Shown here one piece after another: positions 22,961 to 34,869 of a stretch of DNA of 60,000 nt. Positions within the stretch are counted from its first letter, which is position 1. Every line of letters begins with the position of its first letter. This DNA is from Cryptomeria japonica. Taxonomy: Eukaryota > Streptophyta > Pinopsida > Cupressales > Cupressaceae. Below the pieces are notes generated by a model. That model ran no database searches and had not been told where the DNA came from. It saw nothing but the letters and a program-made list of their open reading frames with translations. The stretch covers positions 472,804,400 through 472,864,399 of the forward strand of contig NC_081406.1 of assembly GCF_030272615.1 (NCBI RefSeq). The letters are read 5' to 3'. A program made the translations under genes and the position numbers.

Positions 22961-23192
22961 AGACCCCTCTTTTTCTTTAGCTTGATTAGCTTTGTTTTGC
23001 TTAGCTTGGCAGTAGTTTGAGTCTCTAGCCTTTGTTTGAGAAAGGTAGTAATGTCTTGTCAGTCTGGGTTAAATGTATTGATCAATCCTCAAGATGAGTT
23101 AGAGTGTAAGGTTTGTCCTTGAGGGGTGTGATCAAGTCAGGAATTCAAGTTCTGAATTCATTAAGCAAGGTAAAAAATGTTGTACAAGGTTT
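22961..23192 (+). repeat. Fragment of a sense-oriented E unit (E4), continuing from 17288
   Basis: Begins ACCCCTCTTTTTCTTTAGC after the duplicated junction bases. It shares CTTGGCAGTAGTTTGAGTCT and CATTAAGCAAG.AA.ATGTTG with the start of E6 (30410-30600). It is cut at 23193 by another E block. Confidence 0.6.
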
Positions 23193-24293
23193 TGTTGATG
23201 TGTTTTTTATGCACCTCATACACAAAATAAAATACCAAGGTATTCTATCCTCTCTTGAACAAAGAAACCTCATATGCTATACAACGTGATCAAATGAGAT
23301 GACTCCAAGGTTCACAATGCGAACAATGTGACTTAAATGTTGTGGATAGACTCAATGATATGGTGTGATTTTGCTGGAATCATAAGGGGACTTAAGTTTT
23401 TCTTGAACTCCTGTTGGAACATAGACTCTAGCTTTGAAAAATAAAAGGCAAAAGGGATAAGGCCTAAGAGATTTAATCCACTCCTAAGAACAATGATGAT
23501 GATGGATGATACTAAGATAAATTCCTTCAAACCAAGCTTTGCTTCGCCATGATGACAACAACTACACAAACTTGATACAATCTTCTAAGGAAATGGAAGA
23601 TTTTCACACTGTGAATACATTACCCAAATACCCAATGCTGGTGCAACTTGAACAAGTATCCACACTTGAACTTAGCACAATGATTAGGCTCAAACTAACT
23701 TTACACTGTAGCTTACAATCAACAAACTACAAAAGTATGAACCAAGGTTCATCACAATATCTTCATAAGCATCCACCATAGTCAATGAACTCTAATTAAA
23801 CTATGAGAAGTAGAGACCATGCAACAAGTTGAAATAACACACCAAAATCCACCATAACTGCAATGAAAATAGTATGTTTATTACAACAAGCCTTGGCAAC
23901 AATCTCCTTTTCTGTTACTCTACTACTACTTACTAATCTCTGACTATTAACTATTAGCCTTTACAAATGAGGTTGTCAAGCCTTATATAGATATCCCCTT
24001 ACAATTCAACGACCAGGATTGATTCAAGATCAATGGTTGAGATTACAAAATGAAACCCTAATTAGGGTTAGTTATGGCTAATTTCATTCTAGCCAATGAT
24101 AAAATTACAATGTTTGGACACACCCATACTTGAAAGTGCACCAATAGTAATTGAGGTTAGGTGTGTTGAATGCATTCCAATGCAGTGCCATGTGTCACTT
24201 GTTCCTTGATGAGATAATGTCAAGATTGTAAGAAAGATTTTGAGGGAAATTACAATCAATCCTCATTAGACAACACTTCTTGGTAACTTAACA
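23193..24293 (+). repeat. Conserved 1-kb E block (E5), other end not found
   Basis: Starts TGTTGATGTG and carries CACAAAATAAAATACC, CTCTCTTGAAC, CAAGCTTTGCTTCGCCA, TATATA at 23984-23989 and AAACCCTAATTAGGGTTA at 24053-24070. A LINE begins within about 10 bp of its right side, so the rest of the unit is displaced or lost. Confidence 0.75.
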
Positions 24294-24301
24294 GGCCATT
24301 T

Positions 24302-25240
24302 GTGGAGATGCAAAGCGGAGAGGAGGAAAATGATGGTTTTGAGGATATAGAGAAACAGGAAGTAGATGTTGGTCTGGAATTGTGTGATGACCAGGATCAT
24401 ACTGGGATCTTTACCGTTGATGTTTCGGGTGAAGCATTGATTGTAAGACTTTGTTGGAAGATCTGGCGAAAATATGCAATTTTATTGGTCCTAGGAAAGA
24501 TAGGAAATCCATTAGAGAGTTGGTTTGTTCTTCATGGAAGTACAAACATATGATAAAATTCATGCCCAAAGGCTTCTTCACTGTTATTTTTGCTACAGAA
24601 GCCAACAGGGAAGCCATTCTACAGGGAGGATTAAGAGAAATGGAGAAATCTCAATTTTATATGCAAAAGTGGGTGGCAAACTTCGATCCATTGATTTGTG
24701 ATCCTTATGAATCGACTATGTGGATTAGATTGTATAATTTGCTGATTGAATATTGGCAGAAGGATGTTTGGAAAAGATTGGAAGATCTCTTGGCACAATC
24801 ATGGAAATTGACTCTGATCGTATAAATGAGGATTCTTATTTGCATGGGAGAATTAAAATTGCTGCAGTGAGGAGAATACCTAGAATTATTAGATTGTGTG
24901 TGCAAAAAAGGCATTGGCTTCAGCGATTGGAAGTAGAAGTTGATAAATTTTTTTTCTCAAATGTAGAGAAAGAGATCATACGGAAGTTAATTGCAATAAG
25001 TTTCCAAAAAGAAGGATTATGTAGATTCCTAAAAGGAACCATGTTGTAGATGTCCCATTTCCTTGTGCAAAAACAGTTATGGGCACTTATAAGGATATTG
25101 TGGTGAAATCTCTGGAAAACAAAGATTGTTCAAATAAGGGGATCGATTTTGTGGTGAAATCTCTGGAAAACAAAGATTGTTCAAATAAGGGGATCGATTT
25201 TGTGGTGAATGGACAAAAGGAATGCACAGTAGATAAATGA
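24302..25240 (+). pseudogene. LINE ORF1 (DUF4283-type, RNA-binding) remnant
   Basis: Frames 24302-24553, 24451-24825 and 24753-25049 form one broken protein. Seen motifs: MPKGFFTVIFATE..R..IL.GG, then MWIRLYNLLIEYW, then a Gly-Thr-Ile-Met-Glu-Ile-Asp stretch and HGRIKIAAVRRIPR. This order is that of the DUF4283 domain found in plant L1-type ORF1 and related retroelement proteins, which bind the element RNA. The zinc knuckle expected after it is missing or shifted. A 51-bp tandem duplication follows at 25100-25201. ORF2 lies downstream on the same strand. Confidence 0.8.
25100..25212 (+). repeat. 51-bp tandem duplication in LINE ORF1 tail
   Basis: Two perfect 51-bp units starting GTGGTGAAATCTCTGG at 25100 and 25151, with a partial third at 25202. 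The period is 17 codons, so the frame is kept. The identity of the units points to a recent event. Confidence 0.95.
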
Positions 25241-25614
25241 ATGGAAATTTTATCGGTCAATCAAAAACTGGATGCCAGTTTGCCCAGAATTAGTAAAGGT
25301 AAAGGAAAGGGACTGTCTTATCCAAAGGTAAGGCTGGAAGTTGGATGTTGATTTGAGGAATGGTGGGGAGGATAAGACATCTTTCAAAGAACGGGAATGG
25401 CTTTCAAAGGAAGAGCAGTACGATTTGGATGAATTGGATAATTTGGACTCCATAAGTATTAGTCAAACAATGTCCTATTTAAACAAATCTAGCAAAGGCA
25501 AGGGTCGTAAAACCAATAAGTAGAAGCCAGAGGAAGAAGCCATAGAGAAAGGCTTTCCCACAATTAAACAATTTTTGTCTAAATCCAAGGGGTGAAGGTC
25601 TCCCTTGGACAACC

Positions 25615-26430
25615 ATGAAAATATTAAGTTGGAATGTCAGGGGCATTTCTGCCCCTGACAAGAGACATCTTATCAGATGTCAGATGATAAAATTGAGGGG
25701 TGATGTTTATTTATTCCAAGAGACTAAAATATTGACCATTATTGGTGAGGAATTCATGAAATATTGTAGAATTTGGAAAGGTATTTTTTGTGATGCTTTG
25801 GGTATGGCAGGCGGTTTAGGCTTGGTTTGGAATCTGGATGTGGTTGATATATCCCTTATTGCTTCTTCTAATTAATGGATGTTGTGTAAGGCCATCTTCA
25901 AACGAGATAATATTTGTTGCGATATCTTTAATGTATATGGGCAGACTAAAAGGAAAGATAAACTGAATACCTTGCATGAGATTATTAGCAATAGAGTGGC
26001 AGATGATTGCCTCATTCTTAGTGGAGACTTCAATGCCTTGCTGGATCCATCAGAGAAAAGAGATGCAATTTTTTCAGAACTTTGTTCATTATATTCAGGT
26101 TGTTGATTGTGTTCCTAAAAATGGAGATTTTACTTGGAACAATCGGAGGATGGGCTTTTCGAATATTGCCGAAAGACTTGATAGATTTCTGGTTGGCCTC
26201 GGTTGGATACAAGATCATATTTCTATGAATATAAGATTCTACCTATTTCCCTTTCAGATCATTTCCTGATCGTTCTAGATATCAATACTAGTGATAGACC
26301 CAGTAAAGGTTATTTCAAATTTTCTAATATGTGGTGGAGAGATTCTAATTTGATCAGTTTGTTAAAAACTTGGTGGGAAGAGAGTAAATTTAATTACTCA
26401 TTATACTTTAAAAGGGGGAAAAAAATTTAA
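25615..26430 (+). pseudogene. LINE ORF2, AP-endonuclease domain remnant
   Basis: Starts MKILSWNVRG (ATG 25615). Continues in pieces with QETK, GGLGLVWN, NVYG, SGDFNALLDPSEK, FTWNN.R.G..NIAERLDRFL and LSDH. These are the ordered motifs of the apurinic endonuclease domain of plant L1-like LINEs, including catalytic Asn, Glu, Asp and His. A stop at 25873 and frameshifts near 26080 and 26250 break it. The reverse transcriptase that should follow could not be found in 26430-27960, so the copy is truncated or badly decayed. Replication-type function is lost. Confidence 0.9.
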
Positions 26431-29400
26431 TTGATTCACTCACTTTGCAAGTGAATAAATTCCCCAGTATTTCATTCCAACTCTCTGTATCTAACACAAC
26501 TAAGAAAATGTTATGAGAACAAATTGAATGATCAGAGTGTGCTTAAGTGATTGCATATGAAAGTGGACTTAAATAATAAGATTGGCTATTGAGGACAGCA
26601 AATTGAAGTGTAGCAAAAAAATTATGGGCTAAAAGTTTGTGAAGCCATTATGGAAAATTTGTTATGTTATAGGAGGATCACCTGCAGATGTATAATGTTG
26701 AGGGAATAGGTTTGAGAGCTGTTCATAGGCTGAGTGGCTAGTTGATGCTGCAGTGGGTTTAATAATTGTAGTTCATATTTTTGGAAGTTTAGAAGAAAAT
26801 TAACAAAGCACTTAATCCTATCTGGTTTTCTCCAATATTTGGAGAGCTATGCAACAGTAGTGGAGTTTCCTAAATGAACCAAGTTTTCATTTTTTAATTT
26901 GGTTACTGTCCAAGTTTTTGACACAAGTGCTGACCAGATGAGAAAGAATTAGTATTTCACAAAAGATTCATATAATTCTGAATGATAATTCATGAATACC
27001 AACAAATTTGTTGTTGATGACCATCCTAATGACAGGTATCATCTTTTAGGATTCCTCAGACAAAAGTGTGGATACGATGCTGAGGTATTGAATACTCTTT
27101 ATTTCTCCAAGAGATAAAGCTCTAATTGACAATGCTAAAGAGTTAAGGAAAGTTTATTGGGCTTTCTGTTAGAGATCCTATCTTTATTGCTGAGAACCCT
27201 CTCTTATACGTCAATTTGATTAAGGCAACTGCAATTTCTTATAAAATACAGGAATTCAAGGAGTTTTGATGGCATTTTAATTCGTCATTTTCACAACTAT
27301 AAAACATGGAACAGAAAATGAGGAAAACCTCTCTTGAAATTTGCAGAGGAAGCTCCTTGATTTAATCTACTCCTATATAAAAAACAAAAAACAGTTTTTC
27401 TACTGTATATATTGTACAACTTAACCTTTTTGAGGTTTTGCATGAATATGAAATTACTTAGAAAACAAAATTGTTCCATTTGTTTATGACCTTAGATAAT
27501 AGAGCACAAACTATGAAAATCTTCTATCTCACCAACAAATATATCAGTTTTTGAAAGCCCCCATTTAAAAAAAAAGTGATTTGTGGGAAATTAGCCTAGT
27601 TTCAAAGTTCCTCTATAGGCTAATTGGCATGCTTAGGAGAAATCCAAAGTTCATGGAGTGCACATGTTCGATATTGCAAGGTTTTTCCTTTGGCAATTAG
27701 CTCAGTTAATGGTGTAGATTATCATGACACTTTGAGAAGTGTTTTCTGACATTTGGAGAGCTTTCTGAAATTCTTGGAGGAGCAGTCTTTTTATTAAGTC
27801 AACCGGTTGGCTCCTATCATCATCCCAAGTCTTTAATATCATGTTAGTATGATTGGAGTTTGATTCTGACACCATTTCAGTGCTTTATGTAACTCGGGTA
27901 AAATAATTTAAATATTCACTCAAGTTACTAATGTTAAATATTAAAGTGACAACTTAAGTGTAACATCTCTTTTAAAAGATGTTAAAGTGGTTTTAAACTT
28001 GGACACCGAGGACATGGAGGGCCGTTTTGCCAATTCAAATATTATTTACTTTTCAAAAAAGTCACCTTGGGGAAATAGAGAATCATACAATTTTAAATGC
28101 ATTATTTCCCTCGAAAAAGCTATATAAGGAGGATGTAAGCTCATTTGAAGGTAGATTTGTCAATGTTATTGGTATGCTGCTGGAATGAATCTAAGTTCTT
28201 CCAAAGTTTCTAGAGGACAAAAACCCTCTTAAAGTTCCTAGATTCTGGGATGAAACCCCCCCTAGCTATTTGAGTGGTTCCATTTAGAAATCACAATTGT
28301 GCCTCAAATCAAAGTTTCACTTTTTGGTTGCAGTCATGGATATTTTTGACATATTTTAAGTTGCAAATTATTGAAAGTTTTGTGAATATTTTTTTGAAGT
28401 TTTGCTATGGAAAGGAATGCGATGGAGGAAGTGTTATTGTTGAGCTATACCTTGTACCTGTAGGCCGTACCATTCCTATTGGCCACCCTATGTGAGTGAT
28501 AGTGTAACTAAGATTGCTTGGGAGATGTTATCTAGGAGGAATTAGGTTTTCCAGATAGGACTGTATATGGAAGCCAAAAAATAAAATGGGACAAATTCTT
28601 GTAGATCACTGGATGGATCCAAAAACATTTGCTGAAAAATTCTACTTGAGTTAGAGAAAGCCAATAGATTGAGTGATAGTGTAACTAAGATTGTTTGGGA
28701 GATATTACTAGTAGTATAAGAGGTTTTCTAGAGAAGACTATATATGGAAGCCAAAAGCCAAAATGGGATATCAAGGCATTGCAATTATATAAACTAGGGA
28801 TCAAATAGTTGAAATATAAAGACACCAGCTGTTAATCATGTCCTAGGACCCGAAGGAATGCCACAAGTGGCACTGCAGTATATTTTTGAAAAAGGTGGGG
28901 CAGACCTGAAGGAAATGTCATGGGTTTTTAAAAATGGAACAATGATATCTCTGATGATCTCCTTATAAGGTAGGTTAACAACTGGGAAAGGAGGGAATGC
29001 ATGGAAAGTGGTAGGATCTCTATCAATCAACAAACACTATCATTAAGAGCTAATACACTTAAACCATTCAATATGTTTTTCCCCAAGGTACTAACTGTCT
29101 GGTTTTGTGGAGTGAGGTTGTCAAGTACCTAAATGAGAAAGCAAACTATGGGCCTCACCAAAAAGGGTAGAAAACTTAGTACTATGGAAACTAAGATCTA
29201 ATGTTGTTGAAAGACAACTGATACAGAATTGAAACATAGCTACATGTAAAACTCCAAGCTCAAGGGCATTTGATCAACTTAAATGGAACAACATTTTCAG
29301 TGCGAATTGGAAGATTTAACAATAGGTGGATGCAGGATTCATTTTAATTTTGAAAAGAGGACATAAAAATGCCTGAAAAGTCATGCTTCAGTTGGTCATA

Positions 29401-30386
29401 TGTTGTTAATAGTCTGTCATGAACTGGTAACCATAAGAGTGTGGGAGATTGGAAGAACAACTGTGCACCAGTTTTTGTGCCCTAAAGGACTACAAACTCT
29501 AATTGAGTGTTTTGAAAAAAAATTAGTTATACTGTTTCCTGATTTAGCAATCATTTGAGAAGTTTGTAGTGCTTCAGATTTGTTGATCTAGGTCATTTGT
29601 GCTCATTGCTTTATAGGAGAGAAAGGGTTTAATAAAATGGTGGGACTTATGCACATCGTCCAATCAGCAAAGCCAACCCATGGGAGCTTTTACTGTGGTC
29701 AGTGCAATTTTAGTAGCAATGAAGGAAAGATGGAGATCCAGCCAAATGAATCCAAATTTCAGCAGTACCTTTGTTCCAAACAAACTGTGAGTGGTATTCT
29801 TAATAATGGGGAAAGGACTCTAATAATTTTCTTCCATTTTCTGAGCTTGAGGAGTTATTATACTTGATTGAATTTCCCAACGAGAGATTCTAGATAAAGG
29901 TTATGTTTTCAAAGGGTAATGCTGAGGAGATCCCTCCCTTAAATAGGCTTGCAAGTTTAAGTAGCGCCAACTTATATGTCTTTTGGTGCCTTAGACCTTT
30001 TCCTATTTAAATAAAGAAAATTTCCTTTATAATTGTTTTTAACTTTTCTTTGTAAAACATAACAATTTAGCTGTAGCTGAGAGATTGAGTTGCACCAAAG
30101 ACAGATATGATGAATGTAACTTGCTTAGTTAGAGAGAGCCGTTGACCAGTTCAAGAAAGCATTGCCAAGAATCTTTTCAATCATAGGGATCCTATGTATG
30201 TTGGAAGTTTGCTTCGAAGTAACTTGCACTTTGAATTCTGAAAGACTTCATTTGTATGCTTCAAGAATCCTTATAAGAATGCAGAATTTCACCAATTATT
30301 TTATCAAGTCTAGGAGAGCTGTAAGTCAAGGGTTTTACTTCCTCATTCATTAACTAGAACACTAAAGGTTCAAAAGAAATGAGTAC
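26431..30386. other. Decayed intergenic/repeat DNA, no gene recognised
   Basis: About 4 kb with only short ORFs. The first several hundred bases may be LINE remnant. A possible LTR start TGTAACATCTC lies at 27959, with a TATA box in GCTATATAAGGAGG at about 28120. Two imperfect direct repeats of about 100 bp, starting GAGTGATAGTGTAACTAAG, lie at about 28487 and 28672. The ORFs at 29637-29867 and 30162-30353 have no recognisable product. Confidence 0.5.
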
Positions 30387-31345
30387 TGTTGTGATGTTTT
30401 CGCACGTCCCTCTTTTTTGCTCGTAGGCTAGGTCTTTTGCTTTAGGAGTGAGTCTGGCAGCAATTTCATAGTCTTTAGCCTTTTCTTGTGAGAGTGGGTT
30501 GTTTGGTAAGTGTTAGAATTTAGGATTGGGGTTAAAGCACCACGGGTTGTGAAAATTATAAAATATTGTCATTAAGCAAGAAATGTTGTAAAAGTTGTTA
30601 GTATTGTAAAAGTTGCAAAGTTGTCGTAAGTGCTAGGTTAAGTTCTTTATTTTGAGTGGAAATTCCGTCAGGAATTGCAAGTATTTCATGCAAGTCTTGC
30701 TGTACAATGTTGAAAAACAAACACTAAAATTGTCAAGTGCAACAATAAAAATTATCAAGTGCAACAGTGAAATTGTCAAAATGCTAAATGTTGTCGAAAA
30801 TGTCAAAGTTGTCAAGTTTTGAAAATGTTGCCAAGGGAGATCTGAAAGCATTGCATTTCATGGCAAAATGTTGTACGGGGTCAAATTTCCACTAGAAAAT
30901 GTTGCATACCCCTTCAAATTTGCCATTGAAAGTTGGTCTGGAGAATGTTGCACTTTAACTTGAGGAAAATGTAAAATGCTACAAGCTCCACCAATTTTGG
31001 GTGGAAAATGTTGAAATGCTCAAAGTTTGCCATGCGGCAGGAGAAAGTGATCAAAATACATTGAATTGTTGCTGTAAACCTGTAAAATGTTGATACCCCA
31101 CTAAAGTCTGCCAATATTCTTGGTGAAGTTTCACACTTGCAAATTTGAAATTGTCGCTTACTCCTGAAAGTCCGCCAATGATGTTTTGAGGAAAATTTGC
31201 ACTAAGGAAAAATTTGTCAGAGTTTCTCCCAAGTCCGCCATTGGAGAATGCAAAAATTCATCAAAGTCCGCCATTCAAGTGTGAAGAAATGCAAAACTGA
31301 TCTCAACTCTGCCAAACAAATTGTTAAACCTACTTCTAAGTCCGT
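30387..31345 (+). mobile_element. E unit in sense orientation (E6), left part
   Basis: Starts TGTTGTGATGTTTTCGCAC, a mutated version of the E twin-hairpin end, then TCTTTTTTGCT and CTTTAGGAGTGAGTCTGGCAG as in 22961-23192. Many AAAATGTTG and TTGTCAA words follow, then AGTCCGCCA units (31160-31345). Retrotransposon B cuts it at 31346 inside a TCCGCC word, and it resumes at 36956. Confidence 0.65.
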
Positions 31346-31689
31346 TGTAGTTGGCATAAAATGCTTATGTTTATATATGATAATATTTGTTATCTGCCAA
31401 TGTATTTTTTGTTTGTATTAATTGGGTTGTCACTCTCGGGTAGTTAATGTGTCTGTTGGTTGACGGTTGTGTTCCTCTCAGCAACCATCGGGTTCTTTAA
31501 ATATGTTGTGTACTGCCAAGGAAGGTAGTACGGGATAGTCAGATCTATTGTAATCCTTGGCTGACCATCTCTGGTCTTCTCTGTAATAATTGCATGTGTG
31601 AATAAAGATATATTTTACTGTTGTCTGGTATGCATTGTCATGTACATTATTAATTTCTGTATTTAATTTATCAGTTGTAGCAGTACACA
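31346..31689 (+). repeat. 5' LTR of retrotransposon B
   Basis: 344 bp, TGTAGTTGGCATAAAATGC to AGCAGTACACA. It matches 36607-36955 nearly throughout (for example GACGGTTGTGTTCCTCTC and CAACCATCGGGTTCTTTAAA). Contains AATAAAGATATATTTTACTG, a candidate polyadenylation region. Confidence 0.92.
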
Positions 31690-31692
31690 TTT

Positions 31693-31705
31693 TGGTGCCA
31701 TTGCC
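31693..31705 (+). promoter_or_regulatory. Primer-binding site of retrotransposon B
   Basis: TGGTGCCATTGCC begins three bases after the LTR. It resembles the TGGCGCCGTTGCC primer site used by many plant Ty3-gypsy elements, with two G/C to A/T changes. Confidence 0.6.
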
Positions 31706-32146
31706 TTAAAAGAAATTGGGTCAGCCTTGAGTGATTCATGCTCGTAGACCCTATTAAAAATATGGATAGTGAAGCAAAAAATATTTTGCACAAGATAATA
31801 TTTGCTTCTACATCATTTTCGTTCAATTCCTTTACATATATATAGAAGTTCCATTTCCTATTTTTAAGGAAACCTCCTAAACTACTTTCCTTATTATGTT
31901 GAGTTGTTAACAACTCACCATACGACCACTATTAAAATAACTTATTGAACAAACTATATAACTAATAATAATATTAAGTTGTTTTACAACTTAAGATTAT
32001 TATGACACTTATTTATCACACATATATCACCACTCCACAAACCTATTAACTTATTCTTTTATGCATCCTCATATTCCTAACCTATGTGAACACTAATTCT
32101 CAACATACCCCATTAAAAGTGAGAAGAGGCCATAGGGTGGTCAAGA

Positions 32147-33014
32147 CCATATTTGAAAAACTTGGACTCAACAATGTCTCGCCAAGCCCAAATTTTTTAA
32201 AAAACTTGGGAGTCGCCAAAACTCGGGGAAAAAACTCGGCAATAACTCGACAACTTTATTGAACATTTGAAAATACATTTAAAAAAAAAATATTATTCAA
32301 AAAACACACATTTACACCAAATTTGTAGAACATATACTGATTTCCATGGTATCGAGATTATCTTAAATTTTCATATTTCTACAACATATATATTTAATTT
32401 AATCTATGTATTTTTTTATATAAATTATTATTTTTAATTTGTCTCTATTGAACTATTCTTTTTAATAGATTGTTCTTTATATATTAATGTTAATACATCA
32501 CTTTATTAAAAAAAAAAATTACATTGTTCTATAACTATTATTGAAAAGAATGTAGATTGTTGTATAATCGTACTTGATATTGCAGTGTTTCTAGGTAATG
32601 TTAAAGATGTAGCAAATAAACTGCGTATTTTTGTTAAAGATGTAGCAAGTAATATATTTAAGAAATCCTAAAGCGCTGATGGAAATTGGAAACAAACTGA
32701 AATTTTACAATGGAAATTGATTAAAACCTGAAGACTTTGGGTGTTGGTTTTTTTTCTCGTTTTCGTACCCTATTCGCGTTGGTGGCGTTGCAAATACTTT
32801 TCCCGTTGTGGCTTGCAAAAGAGACTATATGAAATAAAAATTAGGTTTACTTATTAGTGCCGATTTTTTCCACGAGTCTGTGATTTTTGGCGATTTTAAA
32901 GGGTTTTCCTTGATGTGCGTTTTTAAAAATCTCGGTGCCGAGTTTATCTCCGAGTGACTTGTGGCCAACTAAGGCTGGCGAGTCTTTTATAAACTCACAA
33001 AGTTTTTCATCATT
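32147..33014. mobile_element. Non-autonomous hAT element in the leader of retrotransposon B
   Basis: Flanked by a perfect 8-bp duplication GGTCAAGA (32139-32146 and 33015-33022), the hAT signature. The ends are imperfect inverted repeats: TGAAAAACTTGGACTC...GACTCGCCA type on the left, and TTTATAAACTCACAAAGTTTTTCA on the right. The interior is AT-rich with repeated AACTCGG and CTCGCCAA words and no ORF. It is related in sequence to the element at 53622-53976. Confidence 0.75.
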
Positions 33015-33109
33015 GGTCAAGAGCAAGTGATTAGGTGATCCGCCGACCCTTGGCCGGAGGGAGCATAGGGACGAGTTAGAGCTTGGAGGTACCCAAAGTG
33101 TTGTGACAC

Positions 33110-34764
33110 TGGAGGTGGATGTGTAGAGGACGAACGTGTGGCCAAGAGTGCAAGGAAAGCATCAGAACATAGCGGTCAGAATAGTCCACCCAGGTCCGAC
33201 ACACCTAGAAGTACTCGAAGTGTTGGGGACGCTGAAGGTGGACGTGTAGAAGACGGCTGCATGGCCAAGAGTGTAGGGGAAGCATTGACATGTAGCAACC
33301 GAAATAGTCCGCCCAGGTCTGACAAACAAGGCGAATACACACGGTACCTTCCGATGAAAACAATGATGAACACGCATGAGAAGCAAAAACTCCCAAAGTT
33401 CACAGGGGATGGATCAGAGGACCCCATATGCCATTGCAAGACATGTATAACGATATGGGAGGCAAATGGCCAAGATGACAAGGACTACTTGTTGAAGGCA
33501 TTTCTCGCCACCCCTCGGGGGATTGCCACTGATTGGTACATAGATCTCGATGCTAAGCACAAGGTGGGATGAACTGATCTAAAGAAGGCGCTCGAGGAGG
33601 AACTCAAACTCCTCTTCACACAAGAGGAGTCTAGCCCATTGTAACCACAAAATGTTTGCTAGGCGGTTATGGAAATCAACGAGGGCGAAATTCAATACTG
33701 TACAACTCTAGAGGACATCCTATTATATTGTGCCGACAATGTAGTGAATGGGGACACTTTGCGAGAGATTGCCATAACAAGAAAGACAACGTACAATTAT
33801 TGTGCAAATGGTGTGGACCAGGTGACCATGAAGACACCAATTGCTCTAAGCGGAAGGGTATTAATATGTTTGATGTCGAGGAACAAAAGGACACAATTTT
33901 GGTATTCACAAGAGCACAGACAAAGAAGGTGCTGTGTTTGGATGTTGGTACAGGAAGGAACGACTTCGAGAAGCCAGAGCTGAAGTAGAACTAGTGTTGG
34001 AAAAGGAACGAGTAACCTCCAATGGAATTGCAAGTACGTCATTGCGGGAGTCAGAGAGGAACATAGTCTGGCAGGTGCTACAGACAACTGTACCCATCAA
34101 GGTGGTAGACCTTCAAACTATGCCGCAACTGAGAATGGCAATTGCCAACATAGTCAGTGACGATATAGTCATTTGGAAACAATGTAAGCCACACGAGGAG
34201 GAACTGATGGGGAAACCTCCACCCGAAGGGAATGAGTCCAGTGATCCAATGTTGCTGACAGTAAGCATTGGGAGGAAGCTGGTTGTTGTCGAGATGGAAA
34301 TAATGGGCCAAAAGTTGGCAAACACCATCATCGATGGGGGCTCGGGAGGTAATGTATTGCCAGAAGACACTTGGAAATGTCTGGGGAAGCCGACACTTTG
34401 GTTGCCGACCTTCCACTTGGTAGGTGCCGACTAGCACGACATTGAGCCGTTGGGAACATTGATGGCACAAAAAGTAATGATTGGGACACAACAATTTTTC
34501 TTGGACTTTGTAGTCATCCCGTTGCAGAAGAAGGCGTATGATGCACTCCTTGGGAGGGGATGGTTGATTACAACCAAGGCAAATCATAATTGGAAGCGGA
34601 ACACACTCTTGATTGAGAGTGAAGGGAGGAAGCACATCAACGACTTGAGGAACCAGGCGGTGAGTGAAGAATTGGCAGCTTCTGACTCAAAGTCTGAGGG
34701 TGGAGATTTTGGGATGAAGGGAGGACGGGAAACAATGGAACCTAATGATGAAGAGGTGCTATAA
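33110..34764 (+). pseudogene. Gag-protease polyprotein of retrotransposon B (frameshifted)
   Basis: The product packages element RNA and would process the polyprotein. Pieces at 33138-33572, 33656-33988, 33934-34434 and 34450-34764 make one broken frame. Seen in order: a gag core with KLPKFTGDGSEDP and W..LD; two zinc knuckles CRQCSEWGHFARDC (about 33732-33773) and CKWCGPGDHEDTNC (about 33802-33843), both C-x2-C-x4-H-x4-C; then a retropepsin core IIDGGSGGNVLP (about 34330) followed by LLGRGWL. Asp-Gly-Gly-Ser replaces the more usual Asp-(Thr/Ser)-Gly, as in some plant Ty3 relatives. No reverse transcriptase follows. Confidence 0.85.
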
Positions 34765-34869
34765 CTGGAAGATTTCTTTGAGGATGAGACGAGTTCTTTG
34801 AACAGATTATTTCACTGGCAGATGGAGGATTATGAAGTCTTCCACCCCGACTGTAACATGCTACAAATT

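Noticed and set aside
26430-27960. Possible LINE reverse transcriptase after the endonuclease
   Set aside because: I could not find the Tyr-x-Asp-Asp box or flanking motifs in any frame, so I did not extend ORF2.
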